64,000 bases of DNA from the NCBI GenBank assembly GCA_024138025.1, contig JAMXBD010001577.1:275526-339525 (forward strand), in the 5' to 3' direction. The notes beneath the pieces were generated by a model, which worked only from the letters and a program-made list of their open reading frames with translations, was not told the DNA's origin and made no database searches. The position numbers were made by a program, and so were the translations under genes. Every line of letters begins with the position of its first letter. Positions within the stretch are counted from its first letter, which is position 1. Source of the DNA: Combretum micranthum. Lineage: Eukaryota > Streptophyta > Magnoliopsida > Myrtales > Combretaceae. This document shows positions 1 through 11,667 of the stretch, in pieces.

Positions 1-177
1 GTATCTACCAATTATACACTAAATCTTTAGTGAAGAAATCTTGTATATAAGTTTCGGACAAGATTGATATAAAGTGCTTCTCTATGTAAATAAAAAAACA
101 CTGACAAAGTACAATATTGAAGCAAACATCACTCATCCCACCGGTGGAAAGGGAGAGTAGTTTGAATGAGCTATTTC

Positions 178-747
178 TTATAAGAGGTCTTGATGGAGGC
201 TCAATACAATGGGGTAACAGGACAACGCGAAACAAAGCCAGCAAACCCATTCAAGATCTGGTGTAAGATATGAGGCAATCAGCATGTAAAAACATGAAAA
301 TATCAATGCAATTCCCAATTTCTCCATTACAGCCGCTGCTTTTTTATACATATTTTTCAACAACATTCCATTAAATATTATCGCAAAGCTAAGAGAGAGG
401 GCAATTATGATAAATCTAGACTGAAGACCTGTAAGGTGTTTAAAATGATTAAGAAGCATCCCTGTTATGGGTATGACGAGACCCCAAACTGCTTTACTTA
501 ACTCTTGACTTTGAAATAGAGGAGTGATTGATGAATTTGTGCCACCAAGAGCACCATGGATATTGACAATGGACTTCAACCAACGGTAGAAAGCACCTCC
601 AATTTGCACAACAAGGCCAGATATGGAATTATTTTGGGCGCTTGGGTTCGTTACTGTTACTGGAAGCGTTCTCCCCCTGGAGTTTGGAGGTTTTCTGAGG
701 ATTTTTTAAAAGAGTTTAACAGCTTTCTCGTATATGGTGTCCGACAT
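178..747 (-). pseudogene. Multi-helix membrane protein pseudogene (unnamed family, copy T0)
   Basis: I do not recognise this family by name. An open frame from 609 down to 178 encodes about four hydrophobic segments: one after the motif LFQSQELSK, one around FIIIALSLSFAII, one around KLGIALIFSCFYML, and one around WVCWLCFALSC. The same motifs recur in copies at 33.5 kb and 49.7-50.4 kb. Comparison with the 50-kb copy places the original start at the ATG at 747-745 (MSDTIYEK..., aligning with MWDARAAL...), but the fourteenth codon is a stop (TAA at 708-706). This copy also ends early, after HQDLL, without the polar Asp/Pro-rich tail seen at 33.5 kb. A shorter product starting at the Met at 609 is possible. 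Plant membrane protein of unknown role; pseudogene is the safer call. Confidence 0.55.
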
Positions 748-846
748 CGCTTATTAGCCGAGATAATATCCTCTATATCTAAGAAGAAAAATAACTCCGG
801 CTCGCGAGCGGGTTGATTTGGGAAAATCGAGGTTGGGATGGCTATG

Positions 847-854
847 TATATATA
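847..854 (-). promoter_or_regulatory. Candidate TATA box of the membrane-family copy T0
   Basis: Read on the minus strand this is TATATATA within CTATATATACATAG, about 100 bases upstream of the ancestral ATG at 747. The distance is normal for a plant promoter. G-box repeats lie just upstream. Because the gene is broken, this is a relic promoter unless the shorter frame is used. Confidence 0.4.
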
Positions 855-880
855 GCATGCCCAATCGAAGTTGGGGTCAT

Positions 881-1118
881 TATGAAGCGACCGCAAGGAA
901 CTTGCACGTGTCGGTTTCTCGTCATTATGAAATGACGACAAGGGTCTTGCCACGTATCAGCGCTTGGTGACATCATGAAATAACGACAAGGTCCTTGTCA
1001 CGTGCCAAAAATGAATATGGGTGTATGAGCACTCAGATCGGCGCTTGGGGACATCATGAAATGACGACAAGGTCCTTGTCACGTGCCAAAAATGAATATG
1101 GGTTTATGAGTACTCAAA
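881..1118. repeat. 81-bp tandem repeat with G-boxes and a palindrome
   Basis: Two close copies of an 81-base unit lie at 961-1041 and 1042-1118. More diverged partial units precede them from about 881. Each full unit holds the near-palindrome gacaaggtccttgtc directly followed by a CACGTG G-box (999-1004 and 1080-1085); another CACGTG is at 905-910. The array sits immediately upstream of the minus-strand TATA motif of T0. Confidence 0.75.
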
Positions 1119-1970
1119 TATTATTAAAGCAAGTGGTATGTTTAGTATTCTTTAGGATTTAAAATTTTTTTATTATCTTATTATAAATTTCTAAAACAAC
1201 TATTACATGTCTTTACTTGATTAGTGAAATTAGTTTTTATTCAAGATTTCAAAAAATGATAGCTTTTCACATCTTAATTTCTCATAATCTCTCTCTAGTA
1301 TTCCATATTTCCATGTAAGCGTTGATACCTTTTCACCAAACATTTCTCTTCCTTTTTTTCTTCTTTTTTTTTTTCATCATCTCTCTCATATGCCCATGTT
1401 CATTAATTTTTTCTTTCGCTTATCAATTTCCACCTTTTTTTTAATTATAAATTATTGGTTATATGGATCAATAAACACAATCTATTGTAGATTAGTGAAG
1501 TAATGTCTCTTTGCAACTTTTCATTCTAACTTTAATTGTTTACTATCAACCTGGATATATAGTGTCTGTATGGGCTTCAGTAGAAGCATGTTTTACAACA
1601 TGTTTCGATTTTATGTTTAATGACATTGTTTTGGAATTGTTTTGTCATCAAGGTACCAAATATATCTCATCAGCATTTTTATCATCAATTTCAATTCGCA
1701 GTTTTTATTGATTTATATGATTTAGTATAATTTATACAAATGTTAAGTGCGTTTTAAGTATAATTTTTTATAACTTTTACTTGCTTAGTTTAAATTTTTG
1801 TATCTCCCTCCCTCCTAAATCCTAATGCCCACGTCCCCTTTTTTTTTTTTTTTTATAGGTCTTTTTGGATTATCATTGTACAAAGACTTCATTTTGCCAC
1901 TTTTAATTAAGGATATAATGCAAATGGGTATGAAAATAGTCTTTTGATGCTTTTGAAAAAGAACTGCAAG
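1119..1970. other. Non-coding AT-rich stretch
   Basis: I see poly-pyrimidine tracts around 1330-1440 and 1840-1855 and no gene. The 66-codon frame at 1511-1711 has no recognisable motif and no paralogue in the window. Confidence 0.5.
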
Positions 1971-2588
1971 TAGGACTGCAAACAAGCCAAGTTAAGCCGA
2001 GCTTCTAAAGGCTTAGGCTTGACTTGTTTAAAATTTAGCGATAGCTCGAGCTGAGCTTTTTTATTGAGCATGAAATTAAGGCTAAGGCTTGAGCTTAACT
2101 TATTTAGTTAAACAAGCCTAAATTTGAGTTCGAGTTTGGCTCGTTTATGAAAGGAGCTCAAGCCGAACCGAACTTTTTTATCAAATATAATGAGCTTTTA
2201 TCGAGCCTGAAATTTAAGTTCGAGCTCAACTCATTTAGATAGTCCATTTTCCACTTTTTAACCTAAAATATAGTATATAAGTGTTGCTATAATATATATA
2301 CATAGTTATTAAATAGAAATTCGTTTTATTGTTTTTACTATGTAGTTATAGATAATATATCATGTGTAAAAAAATTCAAAAACATGTTAATGAACCCACT
2401 TTTGATCTTGTTCATAAGCCTAAACAAGCTTGTTCACGAGCTCAAATCTCGAGTTTAGTTGGTTTAAATAAATGAGCTTTACATTGGGCCCATGCTTGGC
2501 TCGTTTACTAATCGAGCTCAAGCTGAGCCAAGCTCGAAGCGAGCCGAGCTCGAGTAGCTCGCGAGTAGCTTAGATCATTTGCAGCCTT
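1971..2588. mobile_element. MITE with 9-bp target duplication (Mutator-like)
   Basis: The element begins taggactgcaaac and ends tttgcagcctt, giving imperfect terminal inverted repeats (aggactgcaaa against aaggctgcaaa read inward). It is flanked by the identical direct repeat aactgcaag at 1962-1970 and 2589-2597. A nine-base duplication fits Mutator-like (MULE) transposition. The interior is rich in repeated gagctcgagc/gagcc words in both orientations around an AT-rich core and has no coding capacity, so it is non-autonomous. Confidence 0.7.
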
Positions 2589-2597
2589 AACTGCAAG

Positions 2598-3217
2598 CTG
2601 TTTTGTCTACTGGTTTTACTGCTATTGTTAGTTTGCTGTTAAAAATGTTTATGAATGTCTTGCAATCTTATTATGGATGTTAAATGTCTTAAGACAATGT
2701 TTTCGTTAATGAATTATTTAGCATCCAAAAGAAATTATAATAAAACATCTAAACAGTGAAACTAGTAAAAAACAAAAGTCATAACTCTTAAGAGCATATC
2801 TATCGCACATGACCTCTACAAATCTTTAGATACCACATTAGCATCTCAAGGTCTCTTCTTCTCATCATTTTATTCTTAAGGTCATTTACATAGTGTTTTC
2901 ACATTTTCATAAATTTTTCTAGATTGTATACTCTTACACAATATTCTCTTAAGGGAAAAAAAAGAGAGAAAAAGAAAAACAAGGATCTCACTTTTTAGGG
3001 TTTTTCTCGATACATAATACCAAAAAATTGAAGAAACTTAATATAGAAATCCAGGTAAAAGAGTTCCCGTTGGAGATATTTTAACCGATCCAAACACCAT
3101 TAGGGCAACGTTATTAGAACAAAAAACGCTCATCATGATGAAACATAGCAATTATCTTGTCATATATACAAACATGTACATATACATAAACATACGTGTA
3201 AAGAAACCACATAATAT
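2598..3217. other. Non-coding stretch between two MITEs
   Basis: AT-rich sequence with no frame, splice pattern or repeat that I can assign. Confidence 0.4.
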
Positions 3218-3225
3218 GTAATCAC

Positions 3226-3806
3226 TATAGAGATGTTCATGGCTTGGTTTGGATTGATTCAGGGGTTGAATAGAACCAAACTGTATTTGAAAATGTTTGA
3301 TTCAAATCTTAATGAATCAAACCACCTTTAAAAGTATTTAGTTCTAATAAATAATATTAATAGTCATTTGAGTTCAATTTACATTTCATAAGTTAGAATG
3401 AAATTATAATTTCTCGTAATAATCTTCAAATTGAACAGCAAAAGAAAAAAAAATCTATGAATTGAATATTTTACTCAATTCTCTTTCAAAAATACACATA
3501 AATACAAAAATGGTATTAGAATTTGGAATTGCAATTTTATTTAAGTCTATTCTAACATACACATGTGATATTAAAGTAAAATGTCATATGTGACCTTAAT
3601 GTTTAATATTTAAGAGTTATAATAAAATGACTTTAATTTTTTTTTCTTTTAATGTGAAATGGTTCGGTTCGGGTTTAAATGGTTAGGTCGAAACAAATCG
3701 TAACCATTAAGACTCTTTCTAAATTCAACTACAAACTGAACTAAAATATAAAAAACTGCATTTTGCAGGCTCGATTTTGTTTAATTCGGTTCAATCAATA
3801 GCCCTA
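3226..3806. mobile_element. hAT-like MITE
   Basis: The left end is tatagagatgttcat and the right end, read inward from the other strand, is tagggctattgat. Eight-base flanks at 3218-3225 (gtaatcac) and 3807-3814 (gcaatcgc) match at six positions, as expected of an old hAT target duplication. The interior has ggttcggttcggg words near the ends and no coding capacity. Family assignment rests on the TAGRG termini and the 8-bp duplication. Confidence 0.5.
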
Positions 3807-4079
3807 GCAATCGCCAACTCTTTCAATTGACAAATCAATATTACCCTTCGAAAAATCGAAAGTGTCATTCGTTGAAAATTAAACAATGGGTGAATTACAG
3901 AATTCAACAACGGGAAGTGAATAAAAAAGGTATTGTCCATTGAAAATCCGCTTATGGAACAAGTCAATATTAACAAACATTATATTACGATAATATTGAA
4001 ATGTCTTCAAAATTTAACAATTTCTTCCTATTTTATTTAATCACGAAAGAGCGGTGATTGATACTATAATGTTACAAAC

Positions 4080-5040
4080 ACTTGAAGGAAAAATATCATC
4101 CTTGCTTTTTGCATTCTATTTTTCTAAGAGGGTAGACATTCCGTTCAGCATTGACATTCATTTCGGAAAGAACCAGTAAACATATTCAATCGGCTTGACA
4201 ATACCGCTAGTTAGCTGCTTCCACTGTGAGCAATAAAGCAGCCTCAAATCAAAAACTCAATAATGCTTATTGATGGTTGCTTTTCATGATATAATCTGGA
4301 TCTCTATTGCAAATCGTCCAGCGACTTAGTTTGTACCAATGTGCCTTTTCACTCTCAACAAGAACTTTTTTAGAGCATGGACAATGGACAGCATGTCCAC
4401 AGTCAGGAACTTCATTGATATCACCAGCACCACACAGAGAGTTGTTATTGTGCTCTCTACCCCTACTAATTTTCTCGTATATCTTCTGAGCAATCACTGT
4501 GAACTCCCTATCTCTTTTTCCAACTACAAGTAAAATGGGCATTCTAATCTGCTTCAAATCTTCCCACAGTGCCTTGATATGCCAAATACAGAGATATTTA
4601 CTCAAAACTTGCTTTGGAAATGAAAATGCCATATGATTATTTTAAGGGATCACTCAAATTATGCTTAAAAAATCAACTCAACAGATTAATTCTGGAAACT
4701 TCTTTTAGTCACAAGATAGAAATTTTTAACTTAACAAAGATGCTATTCAAGTTAGCACCATCATTATCTAATCTAAAACTTTAAGCTCGTAAATATGATG
4801 TGGGCTATTAGTATACAATAATTCTGCTAAAGTAATGTACTAATATAATGCTTTATTAAATTCATGAAATATAAGAAGACAGGCATGATCTTTTCAAAAC
4901 CCAAATGAAATAATATATAATCAGAGAAACGGCAATATGATAAGTGATAATTGAAAGTCTTACGAATATAAAGACTCCGCCTTATTAATATTGTGGAGAA
5001 AATAATAAGTTGAAGCCACAAATGTAGCATAATTTTCGAT
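4080..5040 (-). pseudogene. PHYLLO: PHYLLO pseudogene fragment: C-terminal MenH domain
   Basis: The open frame from 4632 down to 4267 (121 codons) reads LWEDLKQIRMPILLVVGKRD, then an interval ending EVPDCGHAVH. This is the C-terminal part of the alpha/beta-hydrolase (MenH, SHCHC synthase) domain of plant PHYLLO, carrying the conserved acidic (GKRD) and histidine (GHAVH) catalytic motifs. PHYLLO fuses MenF-, MenD-, MenC- and MenH-type domains and works in the chloroplast in phylloquinone synthesis. After GHAVH the family signature LEN/LES is lost, so the frame is altered there. Bases 4740-5040 match non-coding sequence of the other PHYLLO copies near 29.4 and 49.0 kb. No MenC, MenD or MenF exons are nearby, so this is an isolated fragment. 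Confidence 0.7.
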
Positions 5041-5453
5041 AATCAACCAATGATTTTGAATATGTATCACTTATTATAGGAGGGGGGAAAAATGTAAAAA
5101 ATAATAATAATAATCTTGCTTCGCAATGTATTAGAAGGAAACCTAACGTTCAGTCCATCCATTACATTCTCTAGGAACCTTCACATTTTCTCAGTTTGTT
5201 TACAAGTTGCCAAGAACCCTCAGTTCTTGCCATTATCTTTTTTCCTTTTTTTCTCTTTTTTTATATAACTCCAGACAGCATAAGCTTCCATATTCCATCT
5301 TTCTTCTAGCTTCCTTTTTCCGGAAAATTAAAAAGTCCTCTTCTCCGAGATTAAAGATAGACACATGTAAATATCATATGTTCAAAGAAATTAATAAGAA
5401 ATATATATTATTACTTAATAATTTATAAACTGCAAAAGTATAAGTCTAATAAG
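5041..5453. other. Non-coding stretch
   Basis: AT-rich sequence between the PHYLLO fragment and the tandem repeat. The 73-codon frame at 5207-5428 is low-complexity Phe/Ser/Leu from pyrimidine-rich DNA and is not supported as a gene. Confidence 0.4.
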
Positions 5454-5913
5454 GTTTAACTATGAGAGTTTCTATGATCCCTCGATGGAACCGTCCAATT
5501 AATTATATAATCATTAAAATAAATATACTAATTAAAATATTAACTATTTTGATAATGTATGGGTTCTTGGATCGTGACAATTTGAATGAAAATATAAAAT
5601 TCTGAGTTTAACTATGAAAGCTTCTATGATCCTCTTGATAGAACCATCAAATTAATTATCTAATCATTAAAATAAATACATTAATTAAAATATTAACTAT
5701 TTTAGTATGGTACGGGCTCTTGGCTTGTGACGATTTAAACAAAAACATAAAATTCCAGTTTTAACTATGGAAGCTTTTAGGATCCCCTCAATGGAACCGT
5801 CCAATTAATTAGCTAATTATTAAAATAAATATAGTAATTAAAATATTAACTGCTTTGGTAAGGTAAAGAGCCGTTGGATCACGACAATTCAAACAAAAAT
5901 ATAAAATTTAGGA
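5454..5913. repeat. Three-copy 152-bp tandem repeat
   Basis: Units start at 5454, 5606 and 5758, each opening with gtttaactatg or a close variant, followed by a gatcc/ggaaccgtcc region, an AT-rich core, and a gggctcttgg-like segment with gacaattt. Spacing is 152 bases and the copies differ by scattered substitutions. It lies about 150 bases upstream of an inverted membrane-family fragment. Confidence 0.8.
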
Positions 5914-6059
5914 TTTAACCATATGTATCACTACTTATGGTTATGGTTACATTAAGGCTTTAAGTTTACCATATATATGTTCCAATATGAAAAACACTCA
6001 ACAATAATTACCTTTCCTGGACCGTTAGGGGTCCCATAACGGCATCCATATATATTTGG

Positions 6060-6215
6060 ACCATGGGGAATTGATGGCTGCTCTCGGCTATCAAATGTTT
6101 CTCAAATTACCCCAATATACTACAAACACCGAAGAGATCGCACTTCCATTTTCAAGCTTCCAATAGCAGTAGTACCGAACTCAGGCAACCACAACCACAA
6201 CCACAACGTCGGACT
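6060..6215 (+). pseudogene. Inverted 5' fragment of the membrane protein family
   Basis: On the plus strand, sequence including gctatcaaatg and caagcttccaatagcagtag aligns with the 5' coding part of the copy at 50.2-50.35 kb, which lies on the minus strand (shared words: ctatcaaatg, cttccaatagca, ctcaggcaaccac/aaa). The frame from the ATG near 6074 is broken by TAG codons after SSFQ. A TATA-like catatatatttgg is at about 6047-6059. No downstream membrane segments follow, so only the 5' end was duplicated and inverted. Confidence 0.5.
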
Positions 6216-7043
6216 CAAAATGCTCACTTATGTTTTTTCATATGATGCAACTGGGGGTTGTCAATTTCAATCTATATTACAATTACCATGGTTTGCCTAG
6301 CCATATCAAAATCCTTAGTCGCACTTTCCACATCTGTAAAATAATCTGTCATAAAATTATTAACTATAGATTCTTATAAATAATTAACAAAATACTATTC
6401 TTTAATTCGAATATTTGATCTCTTTTTATAGGCACACCTATTGTGGATGTGTGCAAGCTGTATGATTGATTGTTGTTTCCTCTTTTGAAATTTTGAGTCG
6501 AATATAGCTTTTAACAAATTACCCGTTTTACTTCTGATTTTACCGTTATTTGTTTAGGTCCCTTTTTGTTTAATGAGGGTATTAAAGTCGAATTTTGAAA
6601 AAAATACAAAAAAGGGAAAAATATTAAAAAGAAGATAAAACATGTTTTTTTTTTGTGTTTAAAAAGTGCCATGGACAAAATTAGCAACTATTAAACCAAT
6701 TTTTTTTAACTTTTTTAATTTATTTGACATGTAGTAATAATTTATCTGCAGGAAAAAAATGGCCAAACAATATTTAAGGGACAACAAATTCCCTTCCTTG
6801 CTGGAAATAGGTGCCATATATGCAATAAATGAATAACTATCAAAATTCCATATTTTCAATTTTTTGGCCAGGATGAAAATTCTAGTTGAAACATGCGAAT
6901 AAAAACATAATTATGTAGTTGCATCTTTGTCATGATGGAAACTTTAGAAGAATAGGAGAAAAAAAAAAAAAAAAAAAAAGAACCCTCGGCCGAATTATCG
7001 ACCAACACAATTTAAGGATATTGATATAGTGCATTTAGTTTAC
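6216..7043. other. Non-coding stretch
   Basis: AT-rich DNA with a poly(A) run at 6959-6979. I see no gene. Confidence 0.4.
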
Positions 7044-7090
7044 GTTTTGTAATCACCTTATTACAAAACGTAATAAGGTGATTACAAAAC
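7044..7090. repeat. Perfect 21-bp inverted repeat, 5-base loop
   Basis: Bases 7044-7064 and 7070-7090 are exact reverse complements separated by aaaac. A shorter alternative hairpin (cgttttgtaa with ttacaaaacg) uses the left arm differently. Either RNA or DNA strand could extrude a stable stem. Function unknown. Confidence 0.85.
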
Positions 7091-8767
7091 CATTATACAA
7101 AAAAAGGATGGACATTAAAATCGACTAAATTGTTTTTGCGATCGGAAAGGAAAAACTATAAATTGAATGTTGATTGTTTAATTTTTTTTCTTTTTGGGGT
7201 TGGGGGCAGGGGGCGCGGCATACAACCTCTTCCACTTGTTGAAATAGTGATATTCATATAATTAGAATACACAATCTTGATATTCAATTTTGCTTCTCAA
7301 AATACGCTTGTCTTATTTATTTATTTATTTATTGTCATTCTCAAAAGACCTTCATCAGATATCCCGAAACGCCACCTCTCTCTCACACTATTATTTACAT
7401 CCAAATGCAATGTAAGATCCATATTTTCCTTCTCAAATTGAATCGGCTGTTTGAATTATGTATGCCTATATTCCAAAAACATTTGTGAATAATTACTCTA
7501 ACTACTGCAACAAAGCGACTATGATAACCATTTTTCCGGCCAAAGGTCAAGAAGACTTTGGCGGTAAATTAAAGGAAGATATTATATATATGCTTAATGC
7601 TCCTATATTTTCTTGATTTCTAGATATCATTGTTAGCAGATGTATTTGGACTTTGAGTAAAGTCACACTTAAAAGTTTAAAATATAATTCTACCGGGGAA
7701 TTTACTTATAATTATACCTTTCTATAATTTTTATTTTTTAGGATTTCTCCTCTAAACCTTTTGAAACTGTTATATATATTATATATATATATATAAGAGG
7801 AGTTATAATAGCATCTGACCGAATAGTCAGATTTTTATTTATATCGTATTTGTATCTGCATCGTATCTTTTTAATTAGTTTATGAGTAAAATTGTCAGTT
7901 TTTTATTGTCATCTATTTTATGACAAATATTTATTTAAAACCGATAAAAATATAATCTTAAAATGACCAGAATATAATGATATAAATAGAGGCATAGTAA
8001 AGAAATACATCCAGCAAGAAGAGTTGGGTTATCAACATTTCCAGGGTAACTCAATCAAACATATCAAATTGATACGAATAGTACGAGGGAATTCACGACG
8101 TCGACCTCTACAACAATTTTAACCTCCTTGTCCAAAACAAATTTCATACTGAACGAAATCACATGCGATTTGTTTTATTGAGATTAACATTTGTGATGAT
8201 TAATGATTACAAAATATGAAGAACTACAATTACATTCTAGTTAAGTTACAATCTTTATATATACATCTTAAGCTTTATAATTGTAAAGATTAATTTCCCA
8301 ATCGAAGTTGTAAGATTCAAAAAGAAGAAAGGCCGGACAAAAGCCACCATGCTTTTTTGGTTTTATTTCATAATAATTCATAAAAAGGGATCGCTAAGAA
8401 CGACGTGGGCCCACAACCATAGAAAATGCCATTTTTTCTCATTCCTTCATTCACATTCGTTTTCAAAGAGGTTTTATTTATACGGAAATAGGGAGGAGGA
8501 ACTATGGAATGAATGAAACTTGGGTGAAAAACTTAAAACTTGTTGGATATATATGATCGTTAAAATAACGAATAAATTTTGGGTATGATTAATTAATTTA
8601 TAATTTTATAAACCTTTTTATTTTTAATTTTTTTAAAATGAACATAAAATTATTTTGGTATTGATTTTACATGAATATATAAATTTAGATATAGGATTAT
8701 ATAAATTTATGATTTTACATATTCTATATGTCTCAATTGTGAGTTTGACAAACTTTGATTAAATTTT

Positions 8768-8799
<32 letters not shown>

Positions 8800-9180
8800 G
8801 TGGTAACTCTACATAATATCTAAAAAATTATTATAATAGTTATTCTATAAACTATCAGAATGTAACTATAGGAAAAAAATTTGTTATCCCAATCTTACTT
8901 TTTATATTTTAAAAATGTTTATATTTTTAATGTATTTAATATATCAGATATTTATTGATAAGGATACAATAAAAATAGAATATTGTATATTTAAATTTTA
9001 TTAATACGCACGTCCTTGCTGTTTGTAAAATACAGATAACATAAATGTTTCATAAACCGTACTCACATAGACAGACACATGTAAGCTGGCCTCTAGAGTC
9101 TTGACTAAGGAAAGGAAAAAAATGAAATAAAAATTTATATAAAATTTTAAACTAAACGAAAATTTATTACATTACCCAAG
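7091..9180. other. Non-coding stretch with dispersed repeat and AT microsatellites
   Basis: Holds (TA)n near 7767-7795 and 8775-8797. Bases about 7805-7990 resemble 26725-26950 (shared words gtatttgtatc/gatttttat and gtcagttttt), a dispersed non-coding repeat. No gene is seen. Confidence 0.45.
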
Positions 9181-9370
9181 AAAAGCTTCCAATAGAAGGG
9201 CCTTGCCGACTACGGGTCCTTCAGGAAGTCTCTCTGTACGAGCTGTGGGTATATATTCACATTCAAGCTCCTCTATTCTTCAAGATCCCTTTTTTCTCAC
9301 ATCGACTCTACTTTCTTAACATCTCACCTTCTTCCCTATTTCTTCTTTCAATCATAGTCTCTCTCAATTA
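9181..9370 (+). promoter_or_regulatory. Promoter-like segment without a recognisable gene
   Basis: A tatatatt motif at about 9248-9255 is followed by roughly 100 bases of CT-rich sequence typical of plant 5' leaders. Only short frames with no recognisable product follow, so this may be a relic promoter. Confidence 0.25.
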
Positions 9371-10369
9371 TTATTTAGAAGTTCGGGCCAAAGGGAACCC
9401 TAATTCGATAAAGCAAAGCACCACATGCACTAAAAATAGGAAAATCAAAATCCTCGTCATAATTAACAAACACAATATATATAAAAATAGTCCCATATGT
9501 CATCAATGGTAGATTACATCGAATCATAAAAAATAGCACAATGTTTTTTTCTAGGAAAATATGCAATAACAATAAGACAGTCTTTTTGTATTTAAAAAAA
9601 AAACAATAATAAGATAATTTCATATATAGACACACTAGCAACTATCATCTGAGAAATTGCTAGTGTAAACGAAAAGATATGATCTACTACAAAGATAGAA
9701 GAGTAAAATGGTTTGGCACATAATGTCGGGATTCCTCATGAGAGTCGAAATAGTGGAGAAAAACAAGTGATGGTGGCAAAAAAATATTTATCAATATTGT
9801 GAATATTATTGTAAAAATAAAATTAAAAAAAAAACTATTTTATCAACGTTATGAATAGTACGATATATTCTTGCACATAGCGTAATTTTACCCCTTCATT
9901 TACCATATGCTGAGACTCTCAAATCGTAGAAAGAGAATAGCGAGTCCAACAACAACTGAAATCAAAGACGGAGAACATGAGTCCTCCAATAACAAGTGCT
10001 CTTCAATAAGTGATCCCGGATAATCTGAAATCAAAGAAAGAGAACAATGATTAGATGATTTTAGAAAGATAAGAAAAAGGGAAAATTGCATGGCTTTATA
10101 ATTTTTTTTAATGGGATCTTAGTTATTTAATGACTTAAATTTATACTCAATCGTACTATTGAAATACTTAAATATAGATTATTATATATATTTATTTTAA
10201 TAGTCCAATGATTGACTAGTAAATTATTTTTTTATACACAAAATGATACTAATCATGCCTGAATTGCTTTATCCAAAAATTCACAATTTAGATAAGAAAA
10301 CAATAAATGAGAATATTAATTCAAAGTAAAATGTTTACATATATGATATTTATCGCTAGAATCTACACA
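9371..10369. other. Non-coding stretch
   Basis: Only short AT-rich frames are present. The minus-strand 63-codon frame at 9900-10091 has a hydrophobic C-terminal segment but no recognisable motif. Confidence 0.35.
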
Positions 10370-10950
10370 AATTGAACAAGAAAGAAAATGGCGTGAACGA
10401 AAGAACATTAAAACGATGAAGCTTAAGTTATATAAAAGTAACCCTTACCGTGAACATTTTTGCAAAATCGAATTGCGCAGAAGGGAGCTCTAGAATTCAT
10501 GACTTCTTCCTATCAAATGGAGAACCCACCACTTCTTCAAATGCCTGGTTTGATGAATTTCTTCCTTAACATAAACGTAAACTTAGGTTAGTAAGTTTTT
10601 CTAACAGCATGTTTGGTTACTATATTGACAAACATATAAAATCCGCAAGCACAAATACTAAAATTACACATTCACCATCAACAATCTATGTGTCCAAATA
10701 AAAATTATACAAAAGTTTCATATATGAAAAACAAAGCATAAGTAAATAAATATGATTAAGAAGGAAGATAAAAATAAAAATTGCAACCAAGTTCTCACTA
10801 TCAATTTTTTATTTTTTAATATTATTTGATGACGCAAAATATATTGTTTTCATAGCAACCATCAATCCAATGAATAACCTTCAATGAATATAATTAGGCG
10901 GCTATTATAATCAACAATATCTTTGAATTAAACTTTAGAAAAAGTTTTAT
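10370..10950. repeat. Duplicated block B, copy 1
   Basis: Matches 60365-60965 in the same orientation, for example around gatgaagcttaagttatat against gatgaaacttaaactatat, and around gaataaccttcaatgaa in both. No coding capacity. In both places B lies upstream of an A block. Confidence 0.7.
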
Positions 10951-10971
10951 TATTCATTACTTAAACGTGGT

Positions 10972-11122
10972 TTAGTTGAGTCCCTGGTTATCCAATAGAT
11001 TGACTCGCAATAATACCTACAGCTTTCTTCAATTCAACCAAGTCGCCATGAGTAGGACTCCTACCATAAAATAATCGACAAACCCAATATGTAGTCCTAC
11101 AAGTAAAGGGGGTTCTAATAGA
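10972..11122 (-). pseudogene. rpoC2: Nuclear copy of plastid rpoC2 fragment
   Basis: Translated on the minus strand this gives [12 protein letters not shown], then [11 protein letters not shown], then PGTQL, the well-known motif region of the beta'' subunit of plastid RNA polymerase. The plastid consensus reads AGQSIGEPGTQL. Here Gly is replaced (ASQSIG) and a TAA stop falls where Glu is expected, so the copy is old and non-functional. Only about 50 codons remain of a gene of more than 1,300 codons. Confidence 0.85.
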
Positions 11123-11350
11123 TATAAGTTGTGTTCAAAAGGTTATGAATTGATTGACAAATCCAATTCCAATATCTTGAATTTTGTATACTTTTTCAGG
11201 TTTCGTTGCTACCCTGAGCTTTACGCAATCGATCAGATCATATATATATCTCTTCAACACAACATAGGTCATCGTAAGGATCTCAAAGATCTACCAAAGC
11301 ACGAAAGCTAGAATCTTTCGATAAATGGATTCTTATTCGAAGAGCGCATA
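11123..11350. other. Plastid-like sequence joined to rpoC2 fragment
   Basis: Sequence such as ggattcttattcgaagagcg, ggtcatcgtaaggatctc and caaagcacgaaagctag resembles a segment I remember from the plastid inverted-repeat region. It directly adjoins the rpoC2 fragment, from which it would be distant in a plastid genome. I am unsure of the exact plastid locus. Confidence 0.5.
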
Positions 11351-11667
11351 TGGATAAGCTCAAGTTTAATGAAATAAAGTAGAAGAAATTGTCTAGTAGT
11401 GAATTTTGGTGAAACAAAGTAAATAAATTGTCTAATATAGACAATAGTCACAATGACAATCTCATACTAATAGTTCGATATATACATATACATTATGTAT
11501 TTTCTACAAAGACATGGTGCCTTTCGGAATGTTCAAAAGTAAAAAGAATCACATGGCACTAAAATTATCAAAAGTGACCTCAATCATTTTAATAATATAG
11601 AAAATAATTTAAAGCAGATTCTTTACAAACTTATAAAAACTACGTATGCTTTTTTTCTCTTAAAAGG

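Noticed and set aside
556..816. 86-codon plus-strand frame near the window start
   Set aside because: Antisense shadow of the membrane-family copy T0.
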